Position numbers and translations under genes: made by a program. Under the pieces are notes generated by a model that made no database searches, was not told where the DNA came from, and saw only the letters and a program-made list of their open reading frames with translations. A DNA stretch of 64,000 nucleotides from Leptodontidium sp. MPI-SDFR-AT-0119 (Eukaryota > Ascomycota > Leotiomycetes > Helotiales > Leptodontidiaceae): contig JAHLEZ010000021.1 in assembly GCA_020726505.1 (NCBI GenBank), positions 310,001 through 374,000 on the forward strand, given 5' to 3'. This document shows, one piece after another, positions 22,845-34,924 of the stretch. Every line of letters begins with the position of its first letter. Within the stretch, counting starts at the first letter, position 1.

Positions 22845-23919
22845 TGAAACCAGCCGCTCTCAAGGAATACTCGAGGAGAATAGACGAAGGGACCTTGCGC
22901 GGTCAAACACTGTTTACACAAGACGATCAACCTTTAGTTTCGCATAGTAAAATCAGAATCACGTACCGGTACGTAGACCTATCTATGCCAACACTCTAAA
23001 TGCAGGACACAAAGAACCAATGTCCCTCCAGTGTCGGCATGCCAACTATGTCCTCCAATAATCCTGTAAAGCGAGTGTTCATCGATGTCGCTGACTCGGG
23101 GGTTTTCCCGCTCCACCTAGCCTCGCGAGTTTAGATTGAGAGGCACACGACATAGAGATGTGTCCATTATAGTGGGGAAATGAACAGATAAAAAGACGAA
23201 ATAAGAACTAAGCGTTTGAAATACTTGTTGTAGAAGGCAATGTAGGCTGGGACAAATTGGAATGGCGTGGTTATCTACCTGACCTGGGGCATGCACTGAA
23301 CTTCGCTGCACGCCAAGCTCTTGGATCGCCCGGCTACAGTGAGCGACATGGCACTTATTAGCCGGAGTGGGTAAACCTGTGAGTGGGCGGAGACTGACTT
23401 GTCAAGATTGAGGGGGAAAGGTTACTTTGAGACTCTCGCTCGTTACCATCCTCTGACTAATTTGACACTGACCCCCACCAAGCTTCCTTCCTGCAGTTGT
23501 TGCCCGACCATAGTGCAAAAGTCTACATCCCCCCTACCCGTGAGAGGGGATATGAGACCTTGATTAGCCTTCATTGGTTAATCACATCAGCTCTTGCAGG
23601 GGTTTTGCACCGCCACCCGCCTCGCTATTCTCAATGGCTCTCTCGAAACTGGAGTCGTAAGTAGGGCTTTCAGGTCAAAAACACCACCAATAATTGCGGC
23701 ATCAAGACCTTCTATGCATGGGGCTGAATGAAATGCAGCGTCGACGTGTCAATCACGTCGAGTCTCGTAAGGATGCAGATAGCGAATGAGCAGCAATACT
23801 GAGCAGCCTCGTCAGTTGTTGCCGCAACCAGAAATTTTACACACTGAGCTTCATCATGATGCGCTCGGTCGAGGACTCGAAGTCCGGTTCTTCTCTGACA
23901 CGACTGGGCAGTTTGAATT
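22845..23919. other. Intergenic region between divergent genes
   Basis: Normal composition with stretches of pyrimidine-rich sequence. Short open frames (23117-23311, 23712-24014 minus) are unsupported. It should contain both promoters. Confidence 0.55.
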
Positions 23920-25950
23920 ATGTCTACACCAAGAACGTCATTCAGAACAGTGAATTGGTTAATACAACATCTCCTAAACGATGTCCATGATTTGGAGAAT
24001 AGCCTGCTAAACACTGTGTGCCCAATTCCTCAGGACTTTTATCGGACCAGCAATGATCTCATCAGGTACAGTAGGGAACGCGTCGCAGTCGCCGAACGGT
24101 TCCATAGACGACACCATGAGAGTCTTGCGGTCAAATTTTTTGACTGGATAGCTACATCGTTTGGTTTCGATCAAATCGCTCAACACGAACAACAACTTGA
24201 AGACTGTGGGAGAGCAGTGGAGCTTGCGATCGAGACAGTTAACGCGTGGTAGGTTATGCTGCTTGCCAAGTTTGATCGGACTCCCACTAACGGGAGAAAC
24301 AGGTCGATAGCCCACGAACAAAGGAGAATCTTCAATTTCGCTGAGAATGATGGCTTCGCGGGAGGAGCGAGTAGCTGGCATGAAACTCTAGCGGTGAACA
24401 CACGCAGGTATCAGAGGTGCACAAAACGTCTTGAAGATGTTCGTGAACGAACCAGGAGGCATTCATACTTGCACAGAATGAGGAGAGCTAGAGTCGATAT
24501 TCCAGCATTGAGGCAACATGCAAGAAGGATACTTTATCAAGACAACTCAGGTTCGCGATCAACCATTTCTCCGAGACCAAGTTACAATCCATTAAGGAAT
24601 GCGGCCCAACCAGACCCATCAATTCGGTTCTCGCCAGTTGAACCACTTCCAGATATCCACGTATTACCACGAGAGCATGAACGTGTGCCATCGATGTACC
24701 AACCATATGCGCCAGCAATGGCCCGCAGGTCAGTGCAGCAGCCTCACATAGTTACTGCAATCCCAAGTGAAAGTGGACCAACGCAGTATCATCAACACGG
24801 CCCAAATCTACCCGCCTCAGCACCAGGTCCATCGCGATATCCTCGAATAGTTGACTTGCAAGACCGAGAAAGAGAAAGAGACGTTTCTCCAATAACAAAC
24901 GAACACGGACCCCCAATAAGGAGAGTTGATGGCTATCGAGTATCGACGCAAACAAACTCGCAGGATCGAAACCCAGACGCCAGAAGATATATCCAACGGC
25001 CATCGGATTCTACTAGTGAGAATATATCAACCCATGACTACTGTTCAAGACAGAGAGATTCAGCCTCTCAAAATCATGGCAGGGATTTGCGAACCGCTCG
25101 AGATCATGGTACAAGTACGAATGAACGACAGCCATACACTCCACAAAGGGAAGGACAAAATCAAGCGGCCACCTATGTCAATACTGTGCCTAGACAGCAC
25201 AGCGAAAGAGGCAGACAGCGTTCTCGAAGTCCCAGGCGTCAAAATAGGCAGTCGGAATCCCAAGACCTGGTACCAGAAAGGTCATCAATCTCTCGCCGCG
25301 ATAAGATCTACGTTACTGATGCTTCTCCCCATCGACTTCCGCCAAACAATGTCGATGTTCATCCGCAGCTATCCGGTAGTTATGATCCAAATAGAACCGA
25401 GAGTAGAAGAAGAACTTCAAGAACTAGGCCTTCCAGTCCTGAAGATAGCAGGTCTAGGGAAAGCAGTAGGAGAACTTCGACTTCGAGCAGCAGGCCACCA
25501 TCTATGAACCGTGACCATCAACCACAAAGCGGAAGGAGTAGGAGAGCTTCAAGCAGCAGCTCCAACTATGACTCTGGCATCGACGTAACAAGTAACTCCG
25601 GCCGGAATACTACTTTCGATCGATCTGCGGCACAAGTACCGAATGTGAATCGAGCCACTCGTCCACCAATATCGATGTCCCAAAAACTGTCTAGAAGGAC
25701 GTCATCGGCATCTAGTTACGACTCCGGTGTGTTCATGTCAAGAAGTGGGAGTTCCGACCAAAGTTTACCCGCGGAACTCCCTATACCTCGGCAGTCCAAT
25801 GTTTTGCAGAGCTACCCCCCATCATCTTTCTACTTTGATCAAGATCGACCGATGAGGCGGAGAAGATCTTCGAGAAGCAGGTCGTCGCAAGGACGCGAGA
25901 GGGAGCGGAGAAGATTAGTAAGAGGAGACCGCGAAGGACATGAGATGTAG
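23920..25950 (+). CDS. Arg/Ser-rich protein of unknown function, 2 exons
   Basis: Exons 23920-24248 and 24303-25950 give 658 residues. The 54-nt intron has a gtaggt donor, a cactaac branch-like site and an aacag acceptor, and joins in frame (AW then SIAHEQRR). The N-terminal 190 residues are helical and charged (LLNDVHDLENSLLN, RVAVAERFHRRHHESL), with no named domain. From about residue 190 onward the protein is low-complexity, rich in Arg, Ser, Pro and Gln. Several SRRTS and SSSS clusters and a repeated YDSG motif (NYDSGIDV, SYDSGVF) are present, and it ends in RRRRSSRSRSSQGRERER. The tail resembles the RS domains of splicing factors in composition only; there is no RRM. It may be disordered and phosphorylated. 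The frame is intact, unlike the coiled-coil neighbours. Confidence 0.75.
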
Positions 25951-26601
25951 GAGCTAGGAGAGAGCACTTGAAGAGCTACGGCTTTTGCCAAGAGGGTCAA
26001 TGGGAATGACGTGTGTGATTATCATTTCGAAGTAAATAATGCTAATTGTTCGAATACTGTACTTCTTCTCAAGTCTTGGCTGTAGAGGCATTTCCGCGGA
26101 GTTCCTTCAGCTTAGATCTTTCATAACATGTGTATAAGAAAACTTCTAATCGAATGGCACTAGCCTTGGTCTTTTTATTCTTCAGAAAGTCGAATCGGGA
26201 GGTGGATTTTGGCACGTGATTATCGTCTCATCTACCAGATGGACTGGGGCAGATGTTGACGGAGGGGACTACAACACTTCCCACTGAGGATACAAATAAG
26301 CATTTGAGTACTTGGTCCTGTAAAAATAGTCACATCACGCTTCCAGAACGTACAAGTATTGTTGTTTATTTTCCCACTTCACGACTCTTGACTTCCTTGA
26401 AACAGAATCAATGATTCTCATGGTTCATTTGCTATATGGTCACAGTACACGGAATAATGTGAGACCACGAGGATGAAGTAGTAGTTTCATGTTCCATTAT
26501 CCTCAGGATCAGGTAACATTAACGACTCTTGGCCGTCGACAATTTCAAGTACTGTGGCTTCTCAACGGCCGGATATTTTTCTAAGGTGCTAGAGGGTCAA
26601 A
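25951..26601. other. Intergenic region between convergent genes
   Basis: About 650 bases of ordinary composition with no gene or repeat seen. Confidence 0.6.
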
Positions 26602-28217
26602 TTAGTATATTTCAAATGTCATAATATGAGTAAGGATAATTACCTCTTTGACGACAACATAGCGATTTGGGGGTCGATCATTGCTCTTTTCTCTCAACAT
26701 AATGTCCGGTCTCTCCAACTCATCGTGAGACACAACAGTATTTTGCTGGGTAGTTCGGCGTCGTGGAGAGACGGAATTCTGTGAATAAAAATTGTAGACA
26801 GGTGTTTTGTTTCCAGCAAGACGATGCTCCAAAATTTCCTCATCATAATCATCACTAGTACCCTCCTCTTCTGAATCAATGGATGCAATAACGCGCTTCA
26901 ATTGACGCAACTTGTTCGAGAGACGGTCGTTTTCGGAAACCGCGGTGGAAAGCTCCTGCTCTTTGCCGAATAGCTCTTGCTGCTTACTCACTAGCTCCTT
27001 CTTCAAACTCTTTACTTCCTTCTTGTAGTGAAACTTTCGCTCCCGTAGCTTTTCCAATTCATCTTCACCCTGCTCCAGACCTAGCCTATCCTCAATGTCG
27101 GCTTTATCCTCCAATTCTCGAATTCGATTTCTCAAAGTCACCACCTCGTTCCGGACATTGACATGGTTGGTCGATAGACGCTGGATAGTGGCAGAGCAGC
27201 TGGAATGATCGCTTTCGAGTGTCATCGTGAGGCCTCTCTCTCGCTTGCCGCTCCAGTGTATTTATGTCTTCTCGGAGGCGTGCTGCAGAGTCTTTGAAGT
27301 ATGTACACTCATTGGTTGTCTGCTCGAGGTTGGCCCGCAGCTCCCCCATCATAGTTGCCATGCTTTCTACGGTCTCCTTCAAACCTTCAGCTTGAACGAA
27401 CTCCTGCTGAATCTTCGAACGTGATTGTCCCAGCTGCTCTTGAACGTCATCTTGTTGTTAGTAGCCTCCAACTCTAGCTTGCATTGTCGCAACTACTCTC
27501 GGGCACTTTTGAGAACGCGGTCCTTAAGCCTTTGCGTATCCTCCAAGACTTTAATGCGTTTGATCAACAAGTCTGTTCCTACGCCGGTACTGCTGTCGGA
27601 CCGTCTCACTTCAGAGTGTTCAACATTGGCTGGGACACTGGGGGGTCCTGATCTGGCATTTTCGTCCAGATCGAGCTTATCAATGTCGGAGATCTTGGCT
27701 TGAAGGCCTGTAATCCTCTTGATCAACCCCTCCTCTATTTGTTCCTTTTTTGCCCATAACGAAATAAGGTCATTCTTCAGCCCTTGCCGGATTGTCAACG
27801 AATTTAGAATAAGATCCTACTTTGCCTGTCCTCTACCTGATCGAGCCTTCTCTTAGTCTCATCAATCATACCCAGATCATCTACGTGGGTGATGAACATT
27901 CCCTGTAAGTTACTGATTGCTCGCTGAGTTGCGCCTATCCCTTTAATAACCTCACCCACAACTTGTGTCTATAGTCCAAGAGTGGATTCGTGCTTCAAGC
28001 GTAGTAGGTTAGCTCTTTTGCCCTCACGAGATCGTCTACTTCCGTTTCGAGTATCTGTCTGCCTATTACCATTACTATTTGCGCGTTCGTCGACTGTCCC
28101 GGTAGCAGAGAGCTCAGGGATCTTGTGGCTACCAGCAGCGTTCGTGTCGCTCTCGTCCGTTCTACTCGCGTACTAATCTGCACTGGCTTGCCTTCGACGG
28201 TTTATTTTACTCCCCAT
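26602..28217 (-). pseudogene. Decayed coiled-coil protein gene C
   Basis: The best start is ATG 28217 (MGSKINRRRQASAD), followed by an in-frame TAG and then YASRTDESDTNAAG. A second TAG interrupts GL-stop-TQVVGEV, and a TAA follows RQSRILF. Later pieces in other frames read LKNDLISLWAKKEQIEE, ETVESMATMMGELRANLE and, after a shift near 27220, a long open frame with NHVNVRNEVVTLRNRIREL and KKEVKSLKKELVSKQQEL. It ends at 26602 after an acidic patch (DSEEEGTSDDYDEE). At least three nonsense codons and two frameshifts mean it is broken. Coiled coil is clear; the family is not. The TAG and TAA changes fit C-to-T or G-to-A mutation. Confidence 0.55.
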
Positions 28218-28279
28218 TTCGACTGGGGGTTCCTGCTTGACTCTTGTTAACTACCGTTCTTATCCACCGACTTCTATTA

Positions 28280-28345
28280 CACTATGACAGGTTTATTAGT
28301 TACAGTAAACCAGCCTGTTATTGCTGCTACTATTATATCTGTCTT
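28280..28345. repeat. Dispersed repeat, copy 1 (second copy 30897-30962)
   Basis: About 66 bases (around ggtttattagttacagtaaa and ttattgctgctactatta) recur at 30897-30962 with transition differences. On the minus strand both encode a hydrophobic stretch like IIVAAITGWFTVTNKP, suggesting a membrane segment of a duplicated gene now decayed. Confidence 0.6.
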
Positions 28346-28529
28346 CAGATTGTGAGAGGGTCGCTTACCCCTAATGGAAACGCTCTAGCCACCTGCCTCT
28401 TCTTTCCGAGTAGATTATTTAACCGTCGACGGATCGATCCGACTCGGGCTTCAAATTATGAAAGCTCGCGATTCTTTTTTATTAAGAATGCGAGGTTTGA
28501 CATTCGGGTCGTTAATATCTGATTAGCGG

Positions 28530-29328
28530 TCTTCCTTTAAGATCTTGGGAATGTATACAAAGATTTCCGATTGGCACACTTCTTACAAAGATATAAAGAT
28601 ATCACTTTCCTCTGTTCTTCTTACAAGCGCTTCGATCCAGTATCAGTTCGGAATTGCGGCGGCGTAATTCTGTTGCGCTATTAACAACTCGAGGATCTCC
28701 GGTGGCTCTAAGTCTAAAGCACATAACGTGTTAGCGTGTGACTAGCAGCGATATCATCTATAGTTGATTGACACGGCATGCGTGCTTTTGAAACATGATT
28801 CCTAATAAGCTTACTGAGGCAAGCGAGAATTGGTTTGCTGTGGGATGATTGCTTAGCTTGACTTAAGAAGCTCGATATTGCGGCCGGCATGTGTATTCCG
28901 GTACCCGCGGCGCTGGAGAGTTCGCCCGTATATAACGACTTGATTGTTCGCAACCTTCTCTTTTTATGTTGCTAATAAGCTAGTAATGTAGATCCTCTTT
29001 ATTGATGTTCTCGTGGTTGCAGCTGTTATATCTTGCGAGTGAGGGGCAAGCAGCCTGCTTACGTGATAGTATCCAAGTGAACCGTCGCTAGCCTTATAGT
29101 TCTAGCCTTATAATTTTTATCCTCAGTTCTATATGGACGCTCAAGACTAGAAGATTGACGAGGATCGAATGAATTATTATCTGCGTGACACGGATCGCTG
29201 CTGACTGCATTTATTGATGTAACATGGCTACAGATTATTAGCTGTTGCTGGTTGACGTTATGCGGCCTACTCGATAGGGTGTCCGATACTATCGATGTCT
29301 TAAGTTGGAGTTTTGCCGAGGATCTCAC
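28530..29328 (-). pseudogene. Decayed open frames of unknown type
   Basis: Minus-strand frames 29328-29059 (MRSSAKLQLKTSIV) and 28953-28714 (MRTIKSLYTGELSS), plus a frame-shifted continuation (ANTLCALDLEPPEILELL, then EALVRRTEESDIF) down to about 28550, read like parts of one gene broken by frameshifts and stops. Composition is between that of the gene island and the RIP-mutated block. I do not recognise a family. Confidence 0.35.
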
Positions 29329-29340
29329 GAAGGAATTATA

Positions 29341-31717
29341 ATGTTAATTGAAAGGGAAACTGAGTAACTTCGGTGGCTAATGTAAGTAAAAGCGGAAGGA
29401 GGGAGAAAGAATTAATATTAAGGGTATAAATATTATTTTACTAAGTGAGGTATTTTTAATCTTATAACATCTGTTTAAATATCGTAGTTATGAAGCCTAC
29501 TTTAAAGCTAGCGAGCTCGGCACGACATCTAGTCCAAAGCTATGACTAATCACAAGAGCCTTAATAAGGGGTAATGACTTGGTTGAAGCTCGGGGGCTAA
29601 GAAGTAATAAGGGAACTAATACGTGCGGTTATATCACTTGAACGTTATCCTATTATAATTTAATAAGCGCTTTACTATTAAGGATAGCAAGAAGACGGTT
29701 ATTAAAATCTGCTAAAGCTTAATTATAGCTTTTAAATAACCGAACACTTAAGAAAAGGAGAAAGCGAAAGCTCTCGATAAAGAGGAACGAACTTGTACTT
29801 AGGAAAGGCCTGCGACTTAATTTTAAAGATTGGCTGAGAAGCCGTTTTTATAAGCTGTTAATCTTTTCATATGTTTTGGACCGAAATAATAAGTTCCGGA
29901 TCTCGCGTTGCCTTTCGGAGGATCGAGTCACAAATTATTTATAATTGCGTGAACGAAGGCGGATATTCTTAGATTAACTTGTATATATTTGTAATTATAT
30001 TAAAGGAGGAGAAACTATTACAGCTATAGCATTATAAGCGCAACTATCTAAAGTTACTCTCTAGGTTACTTTTAATATTAACTTCTCGATAGCGACTACT
30101 TCTTTTCTCTAAGGAATTTTAAGCACTTTATAAAGCCTTTTATCTTCTCTATTTAACAGTGCAACTACTAGCATAGCAAATGACATTTTCTAGCGCTGTG
30201 TTAGCTTTAATATCAAGAGGATTAAAGGATATTATACCCTTTTATAAAGGCCTTTTAAATAATACTTGATATTTCTAAGAAGCTCGGACAAGCCAGAAGG
30301 TACGAAGCTATAACACGCTTCTATTATAACGCTCTTAATCAAGTCTAGCAGATTAAGCACTTACAGAGTAGCTCGAAGAGTTTCGAAGCTTCAGGAATGA
30401 CTTGCTAACTTTATGTCGCTTTTATACGAGCAAAGGTATAGCGAGCATATAAGAGGGCTTTAAAAGCATATTAATAATATCTCTTTAGAGATAGGTATAA
30501 CTAAGTCTAAGAGATAAAGCTTCGTTATCACCCGGTACTATATTAGACGTCTTGGATCTTATCTTAAAGCTGTAAGAATACTTATTATTACTAGTTAGAA
30601 AATGCCAGATTTGTTTAAGAATTTCGCAGTTAGGATTTGGCTTTTACTAAAACTACTTTCGTTACCTCCTTTAATTAATTAACTAATAATATTAAAAGGG
30701 ATTATAAAGCGAATACTCCCGAAGAATTTAGAAGAGATTATATAGTATTAAGAGGCCCTAGTAAGTATGGATACTAAGTTTACTATTCAAGACCGCTTTT
30801 AAGCTTAATTTTAAGATAAGGATTTTAAGCCGAGGGTTTACGCGGAACTGAATTTATTAGGGTACTTTTATATTAAGCGTTTAGCATTTGTTAATAATAA
30901 TAGATTTATTAGTTGCAGCAAACTAGCGTGCTATTGCTGCTATTATTATATTTGTTTTTATTTAAGCGGCTTTGTACGGCTATCGTCTTATAGCGTTCGA
31001 TATCTTAGTTAGCGCTCCTCGGATCTTATTAATACGGCAGGGACGAAAGAGAAGAATCTTTAACAGGATATTATAAATAAATTAATTGCTCAAATTAAAT
31101 TAAATGTTTTCCGATAAATCGAGTAGCGTAGAAGACTTAGTTTATAACATCCGGATTTAATAACTAGAATTACTTGTTTATTAGAGCTTCACGAAGAACT
31201 AGGATTACGTTTTCGTAAGTGTATCATATAGCTTTACATTAAATATCTTTTTATTTAGTTATAATCCGTTTCTCGGCCGAGGAAAATAAACTACTGGCCC
31301 GAAGCGGGGATTATAATAACCAAGGGAACGAGACCAGTTCCTTAGCGACGTCTGATTCCTGGCGAGGGTATAACAGTTCAGATTCCGATAGTGGCGCTTT
31401 ATTATAAGAGGGTTCTTAAAGTGCTGTCGATGAATCTAATATACTATGTTCTTAGGCTATCGATGGTTATACGCTTGTGTTAAGAGACGGTAGATGCGGG
31501 CTAATTAACTTATAACCTATGAACTTTTACGGGTATTTAAGATTAGTATAATATTCTAAATACAGCAAGATAATAATTATAAGTATAAAAGTATTATTGA
31601 ATAACAAGTGTGAACCGGTGACTTCCGAAAGAGATTATACTTAATTTTAACTTACGATATATTAATTCTTTTTATTATCTATTGCGTCTTAGATTTGTAA
31701 GTGAAGTAAAGAGAAGA
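29341..31717. other. Old AT-rich sequence without a recognised element
   Basis: Moderately AT-rich, with many stops in every frame. It contains the second copy of a short repeat at 30897-30962. I could not find LTR ends, target duplications or protein motifs. Confidence 0.5.
30897..30962. repeat. Dispersed repeat, copy 2
   Basis: Matches 28280-28345 with mostly transition differences; see that entry. Confidence 0.6.
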
Positions 31718-31879
31718 TGTCACATTTTGACTATTTGCATGCCTCACTCGTCTAAAGGTAGAGTGAGAGTAGGTTTATATATATGAGAGAGAGCTTTGAG
31801 AGCTTTTTATGTGTTTACAAATTAAGGCTTCTAGAGCCTTCCGTATCCACGTGATTCTTGGATCACATGATTTCCAACA
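31718..31879. mobile_element. Solo LTR, family 2
   Basis: 162 bp from TGTCACATTTTGAC to GATTTCCAACA, flanked by the perfect duplication gaaga (31713-31717 and 31880-31884). It has a tttatatatatgag TATA-like run and shows little RIP. No internal region of this family is in the window. Confidence 0.88.
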
Positions 31880-31884
31880 GAAGA

Positions 31885-32738
31885 GGTATAAGGACGATTA
31901 ATAAACTGTCTGGTCGATGTATTACTTTCGCACTTGCAGAATTATAACAAATCTTCTCTACTCGAACACTGCTTTTTTTAATAATAAGTGAAATTCAAAA
32001 GACTGCGCTAAGAAATGCTAAGATAGCCAAATAAACAGTTGTAAGTGCAAGACTATAGCTTCTAGCAGTTAAGCCGTCTTCGAGACTCTGTTTAGCGACT
32101 GCGATAACAGTAATAACGCAGATATTATATATTAGACTACTTAGAACGAGAAGGAGCAAGTAGCGAAAACGCCAGCTTTCGACGATCTTAAAGGCTTTAA
32201 TAATCTTGCCGTATAAGTTCGCGGTATCGTAGAATCAGTTATATAAAAGAGATTTAGCACGAAGAATCAATTGTAATTCATCGCATATAAGGACTGCGGG
32301 TATAGAACTTATTTATAAGAGATTAAGAAACTATTAGCTCTAAGGAATTCTGCGCCTTAAGTATTAATTCCGTTTTGCTAATAGAATTCGAGCATTGACG
32401 GTAACTACTTGCTCTCGCCCTCTAGCTGTTTAAGCCTTCTTGCGTTCTGCACTTTGTAATATATCTTATATTAATTATAGTTCTTATTAGGACATCTGAT
32501 GTTGCGATCGTGAGATCGACCTATTATATCTATATTATACTCGCTAAGATCTATTATAAGTGTATTTATAGCATCTAATTCCCGTTTAATTTGCCTTAAG
32601 GTACTAATAAAGTTAAGGTCGATGAGAATAACCTTAAAATCATTCGACGCTTCTCTGATACTAAAGAAACGGATCTAATGCTTATAGTTAATATCTTATT
32701 CAATTACCGAGCTAGCGGAAAGTAAGATATCTACGAAC
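31885..32738 (-). pseudogene. Decayed gene with membrane segments, split by insertions
   Basis: The minus strand shows stretches of protein-like sequence with few stops, including WRFRYLLLLVLSSLIYNIC, VITVIAVAKQSLEDGL and ALTTVYLAILAFLSAVF: two or three likely membrane helices near a C-terminus. The reading breaks at the solo LTR (31718-31879) and may resume beyond it. Gypsy4 inserted at its other side (32739-32743). The family is not recognised. Of the host-like DNA inside this block it is the least decayed. Confidence 0.4.
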
Positions 32739-32743
32739 CTGAA

Positions 32744-33120
32744 TGTCACGATCTGAAGGATTACGTGTGTCTTGGCCCTAAGGCTTAGTAGCCTTGCTGC
32801 ATAGAGGAGCTAAGATAAGGATAGAATCATGGGACCTAGGGTCACGTGATGGCATAGAGCTTTTAGAACTTTAGGATTTAAGGCTTTAGGAACCTTAGAG
32901 TCGAAGGCTTCTTAGGGATCGGGCATTGATTGAAGTTTTATATAAATAAAGTAGTTTCTTAAGTAGTAGAGCTTTGTACTTAAATTCATATAATAGTTTA
33001 ACTATTACTTATAACGTTTTAATTCTTATTAAGAACTCGATCTCTTGTGACTTTATTTCTTAGCTAATATTAACTACTGAACTTGTACGTCGCGTACCAG
33101 TTAAAACTAAGATTATTATA
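32744..33120 (+). repeat. Gypsy4 5' LTR
   Basis: Starts TGTCACGATCTGAAGG and ends GATTATTATA (from GAATCGTTACA in the other copy). It has a TATA box, tttatataaataaag, near 32940. Directly downstream, ctttaagcacc (33121-33131) is a candidate self-priming site. Confidence 0.9.
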
Positions 33121-33154
33121 CTTTAAGCACCTTAAAGTATCGTTACTCGATAAG

Positions 33155-34560
33155 ATGGCCCTTAATACACTAGCACTTGCCGGACCTTTTAAGATAAAAG
33201 GAAGTGAGGTAGGAACTAGGGAAATTGTTATCGCAATGTCTAATGCACTTAAGGTTTAGATACCTAATACCTACTATAACTAGCGGAGTAAGCTTAACTA
33301 GTTTATTCTTTAATATAATATATACCTTGCCTTTAATAGTAATAAGTTTAATGTCGAACTAAGGCGAGTCTTGTGAATCGCCTTCTTCTTAAGAGATACG
33401 GCGGCCTATTAAATTAAGCCCGTGCTAAGTGATTACCTTATTAATAACGTCGCTGGCAATTGCTTTATTACGATAGTAGAAAAAAGTAAGGTTATCTTTA
33501 GGATTATTACTAGGTTTACCACTGTAATTAAGGGAGTCTTCAGGAACGCTAATAAGACTAAGCAAGTAGAAAAGCGCTTGCTTAGTATTTATTATCGAGG
33601 AACGGTGCACGAATACATCGCCAAGTTTTAGCGTTACGCTATGCGTTTAGAATGGACTAATAGTGGCTTAAGGGCCTAGTACTATAAGGGCTTAAAGAAC
33701 CGTATTAAAAACGAGCTTTCTTAAGCACTAAAGACGATTACTCTTAATGGGCTAATTAAAACCGCTATTGAAATTGATAATAAGATCTAAGAACGCTAAC
33801 GGGAGCGAAAGGATTATTTCGCCTTCTTCTAGTTTAGAAAGCCCTAGTACTCTTCGAACCATAGGAAAAGGCACGACAGCTATTAGCCTAACCCTAATAA
33901 CAAGTAAACTTATGGGGACTCGATGAAACTGAATGGCGCCGAAAGAAAGGGGACTAAATAAACGGAGAAGTAAAGGAAACGGGAAAAAGGACTATGCCAT
34001 ACTTATAGTAAAAGCAGATATCTCGCTTGAGATTGCTTTTAAAAGAAATTAGGAGGAAGACCGGGTTGTAAATAAAAACGCGAATTTGGCCTGGTTAAAA
34101 AGAAGCCGACTTATTAAGAAGCGGTTGCCGCCGAATTTAGCTCGCAGGACTTTATTAAGGCTAATAAGGCTTGCGACACGGATCTTAAGCTAGGAAGGAA
34201 TTTGGTAAAAGCCTTAGATAAGAACTAAGAAAGCTAAAGTGTTGGTAGCGAGTTAAGTAATACCTATAACGACTTGCCTTACCTTAATGAGAATTAGATT
34301 ATTCGTAGTTATTATAGCGAACAACGAATATAAAAGCATATCGAACTAAAGCTAAACTTTATAGAGAAATATCGTACCCGAAGGACTTTGGCCCGAGGGT
34401 TGTTTTGTGTAGTAGCCTATTGTGATAAGTTTATAATAGTTTTCTAAGAGAATATAGGTTAAGAGGAGAAGTGTCCTAGGCGTTATAAGGCTATTTTAGA
34501 ACTCGAATTAGAAACCCTAATGTAATATGGGCAGCTAGACGATTACTTGCGAGTTAAGGA
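33155..34560 (+). pseudogene. Gypsy4 gag relic
   Basis: ATG 33155 opens MALNTLALAGPFKIKG. Further pieces with stops include DYLINNVAGNCF, TRFTTVIKGVF and RLLSIYYRGTVHEYIAKF, typical of Ty3/gypsy gag. A degenerate zinc knuckle (CHTYSKSRYLA-stop-DCF) lies at 33994-34035. Frame is kept for long stretches between TAG and TAA codons at Gln positions. Confidence 0.75.
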
Positions 34561-34624
34561 AACCTAGTTAGTTATATACATTACTAAAGGAGAACGTTAT
34601 TAGTAATAGAGATAGTGCGCCTTC

Positions 34625-34924
34625 TGTTACGGCTGGCAAGAGTTTGATACGGCGAGTGGACTCTAGCTTTGTATTTGGGCCTAATACTACGCTCAGAATC
34701 GAGAAGAAAAGACAAGAAGAAAGGAGAGCTTTCTGTAAGAGAGGGCTCGAGTATAAATACACGAAGAACCCTCCTAATAAGGCCTAGCGTAGTCGAGCGC
34801 CATTCAAATCAACATGTCGCATACTCGCCACCTAGTCCTCCTGATTAGGCTTAGCGCCATCGCATAGCCAGCGATACTACGAGCCATGTCGGTTAGAATA
34901 CGAGGCGCATCGGAGGTCGTAACA
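34625..34924. mobile_element. Solo LTR of the gypsy1/gypsy2 family inserted in gypsy4
   Basis: 300 bp from TGTTACGGCTGG to GGTCGTAACA with perfect duplication ccttc (34620-34624 and 34925-34929). It is closely similar to the gypsy2 LTRs and less mutated than gypsy4 around it. Confidence 0.95.

Noticed and set aside
24926..25507. 193-codon plus-strand frame within the Arg/Ser-rich gene
   Set aside because: Out-of-frame reading of low-complexity sequence; the main frame has a clean start, intron and stop.
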